DNA of 31,080 nt from Moduliflexus sp964602655 (GTDB taxonomy: Bacteria > Moduliflexota > Moduliflexia > Moduliflexales > Moduliflexaceae). The notes under the pieces are model-generated. The model was not told the origin of the DNA, ran no database searches, and worked only from the letters and a program-made list of their open reading frames with translations. The stretch is taken from the NCBI GenBank assembly GCA_964602655.1, contig CAZRSF010000076.1:1-31080 (forward strand). The letters are read 5' to 3'. Below, one piece after another: positions 13,465-21,710 of this stretch. The position numbers and the translations under genes are program-made. Numbering within the stretch: position 1 is the stretch's first letter; every line of letters starts with the position of its first letter.

Positions 13465-16452
13465 TCAACGTGCTTGTCGTTTCAACACCACCAATGTCAC
13501 ATCATCATAGACTTGCGCCCGACCAATAAAGGCGCGCAAATCCTTAACAATTGCCTCTTTCACGGCTTCGGCGGTTGCCGTTCGCCAGTGCGCGCTGATG
13601 ACCTCGCAGAGGCGATCCAGACCGTAGAAGTTGTTCATCGCATCCTGCGCCTCAGTAATGCCATCCGTATAGAGCACGACGCCGTCGCCAGGAGCGAGCG
13701 AAATTGTCGCCTCAGCGATCCATTGACGGATATCGTCCACCATGCCAAGCGGAAAACCGAGATCAATCGTATTCGTGCGCTCGATGCGTCCATCGCTGCG
13801 CACCACCAGCGCTTCTTCATGCTGGCCGACAATCCGAATCTGACCGTTCTGATAATTCACCATCGCGAGCGTCAGACTGCGATCCACCCCCATGCGCTGA
13901 ATATTGTGGTACAGGACACGATTGATCGTGTTCAAAAAGACCACCGGATCAGTTTCGCCCCGATCCACCAGAGTGCGAATCGCGGTCTGCGTCATCAGCA
14001 TCAGGATGCCGCTTTCCAGGCCATGCCCCGTCACATCACCGATGCCGATGTGGATCGTGTCATTCTCTTTCAGCACATCGTAGTAATCGCCGCCGACTTC
14101 ATTCGCGGGGTCCATATACCCGACAATATCCAATCCGTCAATCTGCTGGAGTTCCGCAGAACTGGGGAGTACCATCTGCTGAATGCGGCGGGACACATTG
14201 AGTTCGGCGCCCAGCCGCATGTTTTCTTCTTGCAATCGCCCATTCAGCGCACTGATTTCGGAATTCGCCTGCGCTAATGCCTGTTGCACTTTCTTCAACT
14301 CCGTAATATCGCGAGAAATCCCAAACGTGCCAATAATCGTCCCATGTTCATCTCGCAAAGGCATTTTGGTCGTCAACGCCCAGCGTCCGCCGGCTTCCGG
14401 TTCCTCCCGGTCTAAAAGCGCCTGCCCGGTACGAATAATCTCCTGCTCCGCGTCATATTTCGGTCGCGCTTGCTCGGGTGGGAAAAAATCAAAATCGTTC
14501 TTGCCGAGTAACGTTTGGGGACCATCCACCCCAAAACAGCGAGCGAGCGCGGCATTCACATGGGTAAAGCAACTATCGCAATCCTTAAAGTAAATGTTAT
14601 CGGGCACATTCGCCATGAAGGTATCCAGGACGTATTTTTGTCGGGTGATTTCCGCCGCATGTTCATGAACCCTCTGCACTAAGAGCGCCCCTTGCAACGC
14701 GCTGCTGATCTGGCCGCGCAACGCTTCATAGACATACCCATCGCGCGGGCCGGGTTCGAACAGCACAACGCCAATCTGATGTTCCTTAAAATACAGCGCT
14801 TGCGCGACGAGATGGACGAGCGCCGTAGGGGCCAGTATGTCGGGCGGCGTGAACTGCCAGGAGGGAAACCGCAGTCCCTCCGGCGGCAAATCCCGGCGAC
14901 CGTGTTCATCGTACGCCAGCCACAAACGCGCCCATTCCGGGGCGGGCGCCGGATAGTGATAGGTCTGCGGCTGTTCGAATAGCGCTAAATAACAGCGTGG
15001 AATCCCAAACAGCGGAAGCTGACTGGCCAGGATATTCATGATCTCCATGACATCGAAGGTGGTGATCAGCGCTTGCCCAATGTCTCGCAGCTGGCTGGCC
15101 AATTGTTCGGTATGCAGCCGCCGAGTGGTTTCTTCCCGAACGGCGCTGTTGCCGATGAGCACCCGTGCCTGATGCCAGAGATTGTCCGCCCGCGCCACAG
15201 CGTCGGGATTGGTAAGCGCAGGCGCAATCTGTTCGCGAAATACCGATAGGGCGTCATGCCAGGCCGAAACCTCCTTCCCGGCGTCAATGCTCGCCTGGAT
15301 CAGGGCGTCCAACTCAAAGAGAAACTGCCCGGCTGATTCGCTTGCCAGTTCACGCTGAAACGCGCGGATCAAGGATTCTATTGTCACGGTCAGTTGGTCG
15401 AATCCTTCCTCCGCCAGTGCGCGCCGCATGTCCTGCGCTAATTGCGCGACTTCATCGCGCGTCAGGTTCGCGTCCGGGCGCGTCGGCCTCACCACAGGCC
15501 GCCGCGCAGCCTGCGTGATGGCGGGAGCCTCGCAGCCGCACGATTGGCGGATAACCACCCGTCCCGGCACGGTCACGCGCAGCGGCACAGGCGCGCCAGC
15601 GAGCATCTGAACCATCGTGGTCATAGATTGATAGCCCAACTGATACCAACCAGGGTCCACCGTCGTAAGGGGTGGAACCGTGATGCGTCCTTCGGTAAAA
15701 CCATCAAACCCAACCACGGCCACATCATGCGGCACGCGGATATGTAAGGCGCGTAAGCTTCTCAACACCTGTCCAGCAATACTATCCGTCACGCACACCA
15801 GCGCGTCGGCTCCTGCCGCCAACGCCTGACGCAAATGCGCATCAAGCAACGCCTCCTCAATCAGCCCATCCCGGATCGCCTCATCCGGAAACCACCGCTG
15901 GCTCAGCTCGGTATATTCAGTGAGGCCATACGTCCGCAAGGCATCGCCATATCCTCGGTAGCGCTCTTGAAACCCAAGATGATGTTGAAACATCCCGATA
16001 AATCCGATGCGCTGGTATCTATGCGCCTCGATCAAATGCGCCATCAAGCGTTGCACGCCGCCATGATTGCTATACGTGACACACGGCGTCCCGGATAACT
16101 CGCCCTCAATCGTCACGACCGGTAGTCCGAATCGCCGACAAAACGCATCGCTCTCCTGCTCCGAGAGCAATGTCACTAACCCGGCTTTCCAAATAATCAG
16201 CCCATCCAGACGTCTGGCATCCGCGAGCGCATAGAGCACGTTCGCCTGTTCGTTGAAATCTTGCGGCAGGGCGATGATTTGCCCGATCAAGCTCACTAAA
16301 TTGACCTGATGGGCAGCAGCGGCATCCATGATTCCTTGCCAGGGCCATACCGCCCATTCATGATGCAGATCTATATTCACAAATCCGATGGTTGGTCGGC
16401 CAGCGTACAGAGAAGACCTTTGCATTGCCTCAATACGCAGAATATCATCCAT
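13465..16452 (-). CDS. LacI-type ligand-sensor / GAF / PAS / SpoIIE-PP2C phosphatase fusion
   Basis: A 995-residue cytoplasmic signalling protein. Residues 19-308 form a LacI/GalR-type periplasmic-binding-like domain (TIGFVNIDLHHEW, RYQRIGFIG, GADALVCVTDSIA, PHDVAVVGFDG, ITVPPLTTVDPGWYQLG), ending in RQSCGCE (302-308). There is no helix-turn-helix before it, so it is a sensor rather than a repressor. A helical linker (about 330-450), a GAF-like region (455-595), a PAS domain (600-720, NIYFKDCDSCFTHVN, GISRDITELK) and a coiled coil (720-755) follow. The C-terminal SpoIIE-type PP2C phosphatase (755-993) has its metal-binding motifs: NEVGGDYYD (784-792), GDVTGHGLESG (805-815), LYTDGITEA (927-935) and YDDVTLVVL. 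Such phosphatases usually act on an anti-sigma-factor antagonist; the target is unknown. AGGAGG lies 10 bases before the ATG. The next gene is divergent. Confidence 0.9.
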   Translation of the reverse strand: MDDILRIEAMQRSSLYAGRPTIGFVNIDLHHEWAVWPWQGIMDAAAAHQVNLVSLIGQIIALPQDFNEQANVLYALADARRLDGLIIWKAGLVTLLSEQESDAFCRRFGLPVVTIEGELSGTPCVTYSNHGGVQRLMAHLIEAHRYQRIGFIGMFQHHLGFQERYRGYGDALRTYGLTEYTELSQRWFPDEAIRDGLIEEALLDAHLRQALAAGADALVCVTDSIAGQVLRSLRALHIRVPHDVAVVGFDGFTEGRITVPPLTTVDPGWYQLGYQSMTTMVQMLAGAPVPLRVTVPGRVVIRQSCGCEAPAITQAARRPVVRPTRPDANLTRDEVAQLAQDMRRALAEEGFDQLTVTIESLIRAFQRELASESAGQFLFELDALIQASIDAGKEVSAWHDALSVFREQIAPALTNPDAVARADNLWHQARVLIGNSAVREETTRRLHTEQLASQLRDIGQALITTFDVMEIMNILASQLPLFGIPRCYLALFEQPQTYHYPAPAPEWARLWLAYDEHGRRDLPPEGLRFPSWQFTPPDILAPTALVHLVAQALYFKEHQIGVVLFEPGPRDGYVYEALRGQISSALQGALLVQRVHEHAAEITRQKYVLDTFMANVPDNIYFKDCDSCFTHVNAALARCFGVDGPQTLLGKNDFDFFPPEQARPKYDAEQEIIRTGQALLDREEPEAGGRWALTTKMPLRDEHGTIIGTFGISRDITELKKVQQALAQANSEISALNGRLQEENMRLGAELNVSRRIQQMVLPSSAELQQIDGLDIVGYMDPANEVGGDYYDVLKENDTIHIGIGDVTGHGLESGILMLMTQTAIRTLVDRGETDPVVFLNTINRVLYHNIQRMGVDRSLTLAMVNYQNGQIRIVGQHEEALVVRSDGRIERTNTIDLGFPLGMVDDIRQWIAEATISLAPGDGVVLYTDGITEAQDAMNNFYGLDRLCEVISAHWRTATAEAVKEAIVKDLRAFIGRAQVYDDVTLVVLKRQAR

Positions 16453-16602
16453 ATTGTGTGAGCCTCCTCATGAACATCGGCTTCTAATAAAACAACGACA
16501 AGAACATATCGCAGTCTCCAAAACGATGCAACTGCACGTTTATTGTTACGAGCATTCAATTCCTGACATAATTTTTCAACCCACCCCTTGCCCCTCCCAG
16601 GT

Positions 16603-16694
16603 CTGTTAAGTTCTCAATGATCCGGAGTGTCAAAGCTCTGCTTTGACGGCCAAAGCAAGCTTTGGCACTCCAGTATTTTCGTAGAACTTAACAG
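16603..16694. repeat. 92-base nested palindrome (MITE-like)
   Basis: Outer arms CTGTTAAGTTCT and AGAACTTAACAG pair perfectly, and pairing extends outward with one mismatch. Inside, GGAGTGTCAAAGCT and AGCTTTGGCACTCC form a second stem whose centre holds two TTTGGC/CTTTGAC-type half repeats. It lies between two divergent genes, so it is not a terminator for either. It looks like a small non-autonomous mobile palindrome. Confidence 0.75.
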
Positions 16695-16799
16695 TCCTGC
16701 TCCTGAAAGGGGATCAAAAAAATGTTAGCGTGAAGTTACGAGCATAAAATCGGCTCTTAAAATTGGGCTATTTATCATAACCATACCCACAATATGCGC

Positions 16800-16868
16800 C
16801 GTTTCGTCAATATTTTTGCTGGATGGCGACAGAAGAATTTCTGTTCTTCTCTTTCAATATTCTTGACA
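16800..16868 (+). repeat. Direct repeat, right copy
   Basis: CGTTTCGTCAATATTTTT (16800-16817) and TTCTTGACA (16860-16868) repeat the blocks at 13343-13389, here 42 bases apart. A looser match continues (ACCTACCGA against ACATACCGA). The copy overlaps the promoter of the cyclase gene. Confidence 0.65.
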
Positions 16869-16891
16869 CGTGTCACCTACCGATGAATAAT
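16863..16891 (+). promoter_or_regulatory. Sigma-70-type promoter with an overlapping palindrome, upstream of the cyclase gene
   Basis: TTGACA (16863-16868), a 17-base spacer and AATAAT (16886-16891) fit a housekeeping promoter. The perfect palindrome TGACACGTGTCA (16864-16875) overlaps the -35 box, a position where a dimeric regulator would block or aid polymerase. The predicted transcript starts about 16898 and runs into the cyclase gene. No regulator is known for the palindrome. Confidence 0.6.
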
Positions 16892-17129
16892 ACTGTAACC
16901 TCAAAGCGTTTCGACTGCGCTCCGCGCGACTGGTTATGGTCAGCGGAGTCGAACCATGAATCATTCCTGCGAAATCAGAAAATTTTCATCTCGGTAAGCC
17001 CTCATTCTCTTCAGTTTGTTGTCAAAATTATTGACTTTCCATGCCAACGAAACTATTGTAATAGAGAAAATGATCGAGGCGATTCACGCCGATTTCAATG
17101 AACATCGAACCCAAAGAGCTGGCAAATAT

Positions 17130-18785
17130 ATGAGCGACCAGACAACAGAACAACTTCAAGAAACTATCGAACGTCAACAACGGCAGCTTCAGTTAATGCA
17201 TGCCGTTGACGACATTCGCGATACGCTGCCCGAACCGACCGATATGATGCAGGCCTTAGCCACTACGCTCGCAGATCATCTTTGCGCGGATTTGTGCCTG
17301 ATTTGCCTGTTGGATCAAGAGACTGGCGAGTTGAATTCGAAGGCGGTCAAAGATCGCAGCGGTTGTTTCGGACAGTTCGACAGGGAGGGCGTTCAGGAGT
17401 TCGAAACCCGTACGCTCGGCCTGTTCGATGTAACCGTCTGGGAAGGCGACGCTGTGCCGTCCGCCTTATCCGCAAAGGAATGTCCCGGTCAGGTGGCGGC
17501 GGCTGTCATCCCGATCTTTCTGAAAGACGAGCGTTTAGGCATATTACTGATCGCTCGCCTGAATGCCGCATTCGACAGGCACGATCTCGAATTGTTGACC
17601 ATTGCTGAAAATCTGGTGGATTCCGCCGTGATTCAGGCGTATGAATACAATGCGCTGCAATTGCGCAATAAAGAGCTTGAAACGGTGTACCGCATAGATA
17701 ACATCCGCGACCAGCATCTTCCGTTCGATCAGATGCTCAACGCCGTACTCGCCGAACTGCGTAAGGTTATCAAGGCGGAAGCCGGCTTTATCATGCTGTA
17801 CAATCAAGCCGAACGCCTGCTGGAATTGCGCGCCACCACCAACGACGATTTGTTTCCGCTTGCGCCGCATTATGAAGAATTAAATCGGTTGGCGACAAAG
17901 TCGCTCCATCATGCGAAAATGATTTGTGAAAATCTTCCTGGTGCCGTTCTCCGTTCCGCGATGTGCATTCCGTTGATTTTGGAACATCGGATTATCGGCG
18001 TGCTTGGCGTGATTAACCGGTATGGTCAGGGGGGATTCGATGCGGAAGATCGCCGGTTGTTGAACGCGATTGCCAGTCAGATGGATACTGCGATTTTCGA
18101 AAGCTTAGAACAACGCCATTTACGCGAAATTCTTGGACGTTCGCTCGATCCGCATATCATGGAACGCCTGTTGTCGTCGCAAGGTGAGAATATTGTCAAC
18201 TGCGACCGTTCCGTCGTGACCGTGCTGTACGCCGATGTGCGCGGCTCGACAGCGCTGGCAGAGAGCATCGCGCCGGATTTGCTGCTCGGCTTTATCAACG
18301 ATTATCTCGGACGCATGACCGACGTGATTTTTGCGCACGAAGGAACGCTCGATAAATTCGTCGGCGATGAAGTGATGGCGTTGTTCAATGCGCCGTTTTC
18401 TCAGACGGATCATGCGCTGCGAGCGATTCGCGCGGCGCTGGATATGCAGAAAATTCATCACACCGCGATGGATCGCTGGGAAACGCAGGGCGTACCCCGC
18501 TGCCCGATTGGCGTAGGCATTGCGACTGGCGAATTGACCGTCGGCGAAGTCGGCTGCCGCAAACGGACGGATTATACGGTCATCGGGCGGGCGGCGAATC
18601 TTGGCGCGCGGTTATGCAGCGTGGCGCAGGGCGATGAAATCATCATCAGCCAGGAAACGTACAACCTTGTGAAAGAGTGCGTCGAAGCAAAACCGATTGT
18701 TGGCATCAAGCTCAAAGGCGTACCGGAAGGGATTGTGGTTTATCAGGTCATTCGCGTTACAGCAGAGGGTGGCCAAGCGGAGTGA
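17130..18785 (+). CDS. Double-GAF class III adenylate/guanylate cyclase
   Basis: A 551-residue protein that should make cAMP (or cGMP). After a coiled coil (about 6-30), two GAF domains follow (roughly 30-170 and 185-325), then a class III cyclase domain (about 355-545). The catalytic residues are present: metal-binding Asp in LYADVRGST (D369) and VGDEVMALF (D413), the adenine-selecting pair K409 (LDKF) and D481 (TDYTVIGRA), and the transition-state pair N490 and R494. The Lys/Asp pair favours ATP as substrate. No membrane helix is seen, so it is a cytosolic sensor cyclase. The start is uncertain: ATG 17130 (MSDQTTEQ) and ATG 17070 both have weak ribosome binding sites. The gene is divergent from the sensor-phosphatase and convergent with the DinB-like gene. 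Confidence 0.9.
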   Translation: MSDQTTEQLQETIERQQRQLQLMHAVDDIRDTLPEPTDMMQALATTLADHLCADLCLICLLDQETGELNSKAVKDRSGCFGQFDREGVQEFETRTLGLFDVTVWEGDAVPSALSAKECPGQVAAAVIPIFLKDERLGILLIARLNAAFDRHDLELLTIAENLVDSAVIQAYEYNALQLRNKELETVYRIDNIRDQHLPFDQMLNAVLAELRKVIKAEAGFIMLYNQAERLLELRATTNDDLFPLAPHYEELNRLATKSLHHAKMICENLPGAVLRSAMCIPLILEHRIIGVLGVINRYGQGGFDAEDRRLLNAIASQMDTAIFESLEQRHLREILGRSLDPHIMERLLSSQGENIVNCDRSVVTVLYADVRGSTALAESIAPDLLLGFINDYLGRMTDVIFAHEGTLDKFVGDEVMALFNAPFSQTDHALRAIRAALDMQKIHHTAMDRWETQGVPRCPIGVGIATGELTVGEVGCRKRTDYTVIGRAANLGARLCSVAQGDEIIISQETYNLVKECVEAKPIVGIKLKGVPEGIVVYQVIRVTAEGGQAE

Positions 18786-18807
18786 TTACGTTTATCGGTC
18801 TCTCAAA

Positions 18808-18840
18808 ATCTGCCAGACACATCTGAAGTGTCTGGCAGAT
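18808..18840. terminator. Bidirectional stem-loop between convergent genes
   Basis: ATCTGCCAGACAC and GTGTCTGGCAGAT form a perfect 13-bp stem around a 7-base loop. It lies between the cyclase stop (18785) and the DinB-like stop (18855). It shares its sequence pattern with the hairpin at 21354-21384. There is no T tract, so it may act as a factor-dependent terminator or be a dispersed repeat. Confidence 0.75.
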
Positions 18841-18854
18841 ATTCAGGCACAGAC

Positions 18855-19379
18855 TTACATCCCCCACAGGTTTCCCGTATGAACCGATTTCCCCTGCAAT
18901 TTCAGATAATAGAATAATTGTCCTTTGTGCTGTTTCAGGTGTTCGAGCATCTGAAGCAAACGATGCCCTAATGCCATTGGGGTCGGGTCCCACGGTACCG
19001 GTGCGGGCTGTGTCGCAAGTTGCTCCTCGCGGCATTGCGCCAGCAGGTCAAGCGTGATGCGCAAATCCTCTGATAACAGTTGTTTCGCTTGCGCGACACT
19101 CGACACGGCAGGATATTTTTCCGCAGGCGGCAATCCTTCTTCCGGCGGGGTATCCGAAGCGTTTGCGTCTTGCGGCATTCCCCAATTTCCGGTAATACAT
19201 CCCTTAAACGCCCCTCCGCAGCCATCAGTGATGTGCTTCAGCAATTGACCCGTGGTCATCCAATTGGTACCTGTCGCTGGTTTCCAATTTAGCTGTTGGT
19301 TCTCGACCAAATCCATCAGCCTGTCTGTGACTTTATAGGTGGATTCGATTTCGGTTTGCAATAACTCTTTCCAATTCAT
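18855..19379 (-). CDS. DinB-like four-helix-bundle protein
   Basis: A 174-residue protein of the DinB/YfiT-like superfamily. These cytoplasmic, usually dimeric, metal-binding proteins include thiol-dependent S-transferases and many members of unknown role. The typical pattern is visible: an early helix LLQTEIESTYKVTDRLMDLV, then QLLKHITDGCGG with the first His, and the end LQMLEHLKQHKGQLFYYLKLQGK with the two later His (EHLKQH). The start at 19379 (MNWKELLQ) is chosen because AGGAGG lies 7 bases upstream. A longer frame from 19442 has no such site. It stands alone, convergent with the cyclase gene. Substrate unknown. Confidence 0.82.
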   Translation of the reverse strand: MNWKELLQTEIESTYKVTDRLMDLVENQQLNWKPATGTNWMTTGQLLKHITDGCGGAFKGCITGNWGMPQDANASDTPPEEGLPPAEKYPAVSSVAQAKQLLSEDLRITLDLLAQCREEQLATQPAPVPWDPTPMALGHRLLQMLEHLKQHKGQLFYYLKLQGKSVHTGNLWGM

Positions 19380-19668
19380 TGTATGCCTCCTTGCTTCACG
19401 TTTCGAAAGGTCAACCTCAAAATATGTAACACGCTCTGACAATCAAGACGATAAAAGCGTTCTTGTCAATGTCAAGATAAAAAGGCTTCTTGCATTCTGA
19501 TAAGTTTTATTCGACGGATACACATCTGCAAACAACCTCTTCGCAGCATGTACGAATCCGTCAATCATAGATTGCCGAAACACCTGGAAACGACACGAAT
19601 CGAATTCATGTATGTTTCTGAAATCATTGCGCATACATCGCCTGATAACATGTATTTTTCCATGCTGC

Positions 19669-19798
19669 TGTCACAAATCAGACACATGCGTCCTATTTTA
19701 GACAGAACGGTTCTTTTACCGTATCAAATAGTATTATCAGACTTTACATAACAAACATAATGTCGCAAATCGGACACATCCTGTCCGAATATTCGACA
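19669..19798 (+). promoter_or_regulatory. Array of four TGTC-N8/9-GACA dyads (putative enhancer sites)
   Basis: Sites: TGTCACAAATCAGACA (19669-19684), a weaker CGTCCTATTTTAGACA (19689-19704), TGTCGCAAATCGGACA (19761-19776) and TGTCCGAATATTCGACA (19782-19798). Within each pair the centres are 20-21 bases apart, which is two helical turns. All lie about 90-210 bases before the predicted sigma-54 start. That is the usual layout for a dimeric NtrC-type activator. No such activator gene is in the window. Confidence 0.65.
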
Positions 19799-19862
19799 CG
19801 TTGCAATTGCCTTTTCCTGCATTCTCCTTGCTGCAAAGACGTTTCTCCCTTATAAAAGCCAA

Positions 19863-19878
19863 TGGCACACATTTCGCG
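19863..19878 (+). promoter_or_regulatory. Putative sigma-54 (-24/-12) promoter
   Basis: TGGCACACATTTCGC has the invariant GG and GC separated by exactly ten bases and a full TGGCAC -24 box; the -12 box TCGC differs by one base from TTGC. Transcription would start near 19889, giving a 125-base leader before the FadL-type gene. Confidence 0.6.
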
Positions 19879-20013
19879 TAAGAGCATTCCGTAAGTGTTG
19901 TCTGTCGTTGTCGTCCGGCGTCAACCAGAACCGTGACAAGCCGCTTGCAAGGGGGCTTTGCGCTGGACGCTCAAAATTTATCCACACACGAATGAGGGAG
20001 GAATTACATAAAG

Positions 20014-21336
20014 ATGAGGAAAACGCGTGTTTTATGGGGAATGCTTGTTGTTCTTGTCGTATCGTTACCAGGGATCGTCCTGGGAGCAGGATTTCAAATT
20101 CCTGAGCAAGGCGCCAGATCAATGGGGCTGGGGATGGGGGGAATCGGGCTGGTTGACGACGCTTCCGCCATTTACCACAATCCGGCGGGCTTAACGCAGA
20201 TCGAAGGGACTGAAATTAACGCGAATGTCGCAGCCATCGCTCCGACAGCGACGTACACGCGCACCGGCTATCGCGCGCAGGATAATAAAAGCGATGTTAT
20301 CCCGGTGCCAATGTTGGCGGTCGCGTCGGATTTGGGCGGACGATTCGAAAATTTTGTGGTTGCGTTCGGCATCAATGCCCCATTCGGGCTTCGTAACGAA
20401 TATGACGCCGCAGGCCCGCAACGGTATCTGAGCACCGATATTTCGTTAACCACGATTTATGTCGGCCCGTATGTCGGCTGGCAGATTTCTCCGCAGTTTT
20501 CGATTGGCGGCGGCGTCCAATACGTCCACGCCACGGCGAATATCGGGCAAAAAATCAATTACGGCGGCGCATTATACGCGCAAGCCTTGCAACAAAACCC
20601 CAGCGCCGCCAACCCGGCCTGGAATGAAAACCCGATGTTCGACGGCACACTTGATATTCAAGACGCGACCGACAGCACATTTGCCGGAAACATCGGCGTG
20701 ATGTGGCGTCCAATGGAAAAATTTCAACTCGGCTTCACATGGCGCAGCGGCGTTGACTTGGATGTCGAAGGCGACGTGAAACTCGATATTCCAGCCGCCC
20801 TCACGCAAGCCAGCGGCGGCGCAATGCAGTCATTGAGCACCACAGGCCAAACGACGGTGTCTCTGCCCCAGGTGTTTGGCGTCGGCGTTTCCGTGAAACC
20901 CCAGCCCAAATTGACGCTTATCGGCGATGTGAATCGGATCAATTGGAGCGTCTATAAAAATATTGATTTCCAGTTCGAGAAGAATACGCCATACTTCCCG
21001 GACACCAAAAATCAGCGTGATTGGGAAGATAGCTGGGCGTTCCGCCTCGGCGCGGAGTACATGGTCACAGACCGGGCGGCCGTCCGCGCAGGATATTTGC
21101 ATGATCAAACGCCGATTCCCGATAAATCGCTTGGCCCGGAACTGCCGACCGGCACGCGCAATGGCGTCAGCGTCGGATTCGGCTATGATTGGGACAACGT
21201 GAGCGTTGACGTCGCGTACGCGCATCTGTTTATCGAAGACCGCGAGGTCAATGACAGTATCCGCAGCCCGAAACCGTTAGGAGAATACGAATCTGCGGCC
21301 AATATCTTCGGCCTCAGCGTAGGCTATACATTCTAA
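20014..21336 (+). CDS. OmpP1/FadL-family outer-membrane transport protein
   Basis: A 440-residue outer-membrane beta-barrel expected to carry hydrophobic compounds (long-chain fatty acids or aromatic hydrocarbons) across the outer membrane. A signal peptide (about 1-24) is followed directly by the mature start AGFQIPEQGARSMGLG and the family signature DDASAIYHNPAGLTQIEG, the N-terminal hatch that plugs the barrel. The rest alternates short beta strands with Gly and aromatic residues and ends in FGLSVGYTF, the terminal aromatic needed for barrel insertion. GGAGG lies 12 bases before the ATG, slightly far. Upstream is a putative sigma-54 promoter with enhancer dyads, suggesting conditional expression. 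The gene is followed by a perfect hairpin and the replication origin. Confidence 0.92.
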   Translation: MRKTRVLWGMLVVLVVSLPGIVLGAGFQIPEQGARSMGLGMGGIGLVDDASAIYHNPAGLTQIEGTEINANVAAIAPTATYTRTGYRAQDNKSDVIPVPMLAVASDLGGRFENFVVAFGINAPFGLRNEYDAAGPQRYLSTDISLTTIYVGPYVGWQISPQFSIGGGVQYVHATANIGQKINYGGALYAQALQQNPSAANPAWNENPMFDGTLDIQDATDSTFAGNIGVMWRPMEKFQLGFTWRSGVDLDVEGDVKLDIPAALTQASGGAMQSLSTTGQTTVSLPQVFGVGVSVKPQPKLTLIGDVNRINWSVYKNIDFQFEKNTPYFPDTKNQRDWEDSWAFRLGAEYMVTDRAAVRAGYLHDQTPIPDKSLGPELPTGTRNGVSVGFGYDWDNVSVDVAYAHLFIEDREVNDSIRSPKPLGEYESAANIFGLSVGYTF

Positions 21337-21353
21337 GACAAGCCCGTGATATC

Positions 21354-21384
21354 GCTGTCAGACACGTCGAACGTGTCTGACAGC
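21354..21384. terminator. Perfect 14-bp stem-loop after the FadL-type gene
   Basis: GCTGTCAGACACGT and ACGTGTCTGACAGC pair around a CGA loop, 17 bases after the stop. It belongs to the same family as 18808-18840; sequence differences between the two keep base pairing. It would insulate the origin from transcription of the FadL-type gene. Confidence 0.75.
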
Positions 21385-21455
21385 CTGTGTATAATCTTCT
21401 GCCGCCCTGCCCTCTTTTCTCCTGAAACTCCCATTCTTATCGGTTGAAACAGCCT

Positions 21456-21585
21456 TGTGGATAACATTGTGGAAAAATCTGTAAAACCCTGTGAATACGT
21501 GAAGATCATTGTGGATAAACGTTTAATAGCGCGAAAAAAGGTTGTGAATAAACTTCTGGACAACTTATGAATATCTTGTGGATAT
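21456..21585 (+). other. oriC: DnaA-box cluster
   Basis: Boxes in one orientation (plus-strand TGTGGATAA): perfect at 21456-21464 and 21510-21518; near matches TGTGGAAAA at 21468-21476, TGTGAATAA at 21543-21551, TCTGGACAA at 21555-21563 and TGTGGATAT at 21577-21585; weaker TGTGAATAC at 21490. Such density directly upstream of dnaN marks the chromosomal replication origin. Together with the unwinding module at 21711-21776 it spans about 320 bases. Confidence 0.88.
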
Positions 21586-21710
21586 CTGTGCGTCGAAATG
21601 AATAAAGATCGCACATTCGAAAAGTATTCAGAGCCATCCCCAAAACATCCGCCCTTGTTCCCCAACGATCAACTGTTCTGAAACCATGATGAAACAGGGA
21701 GAATGCGGAT

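Larger units (their letters stand above)
16453..17129. other. Divergent intergenic region between the two signalling genes
   Basis: The region holds the ribosome binding site of the minus-strand gene, a 92-base palindromic element (16603-16694), the right copy of the direct repeat (16800-16868) and a plus-strand promoter (16863-16891). No further gene is supported. The plus-strand leader before the cyclase start is long (over 170 bases). Confidence 0.6.
19380..20013. other. Regulatory intergenic region upstream of the FadL-type gene
   Basis: No gene is supported. From 19669 to 19878 it contains four dyads of one type and a putative sigma-54 promoter, both listed separately. The part from 19380 to 19668 shows nothing recognisable beyond the DinB-like gene's ribosome binding site. 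Confidence 0.6.

Noticed and set aside
19443..19634. A 63-codon minus-strand frame upstream of the DinB-like gene
   Set aside because: No ribosome binding site or family pattern; it sits in the regulatory intergenic region.
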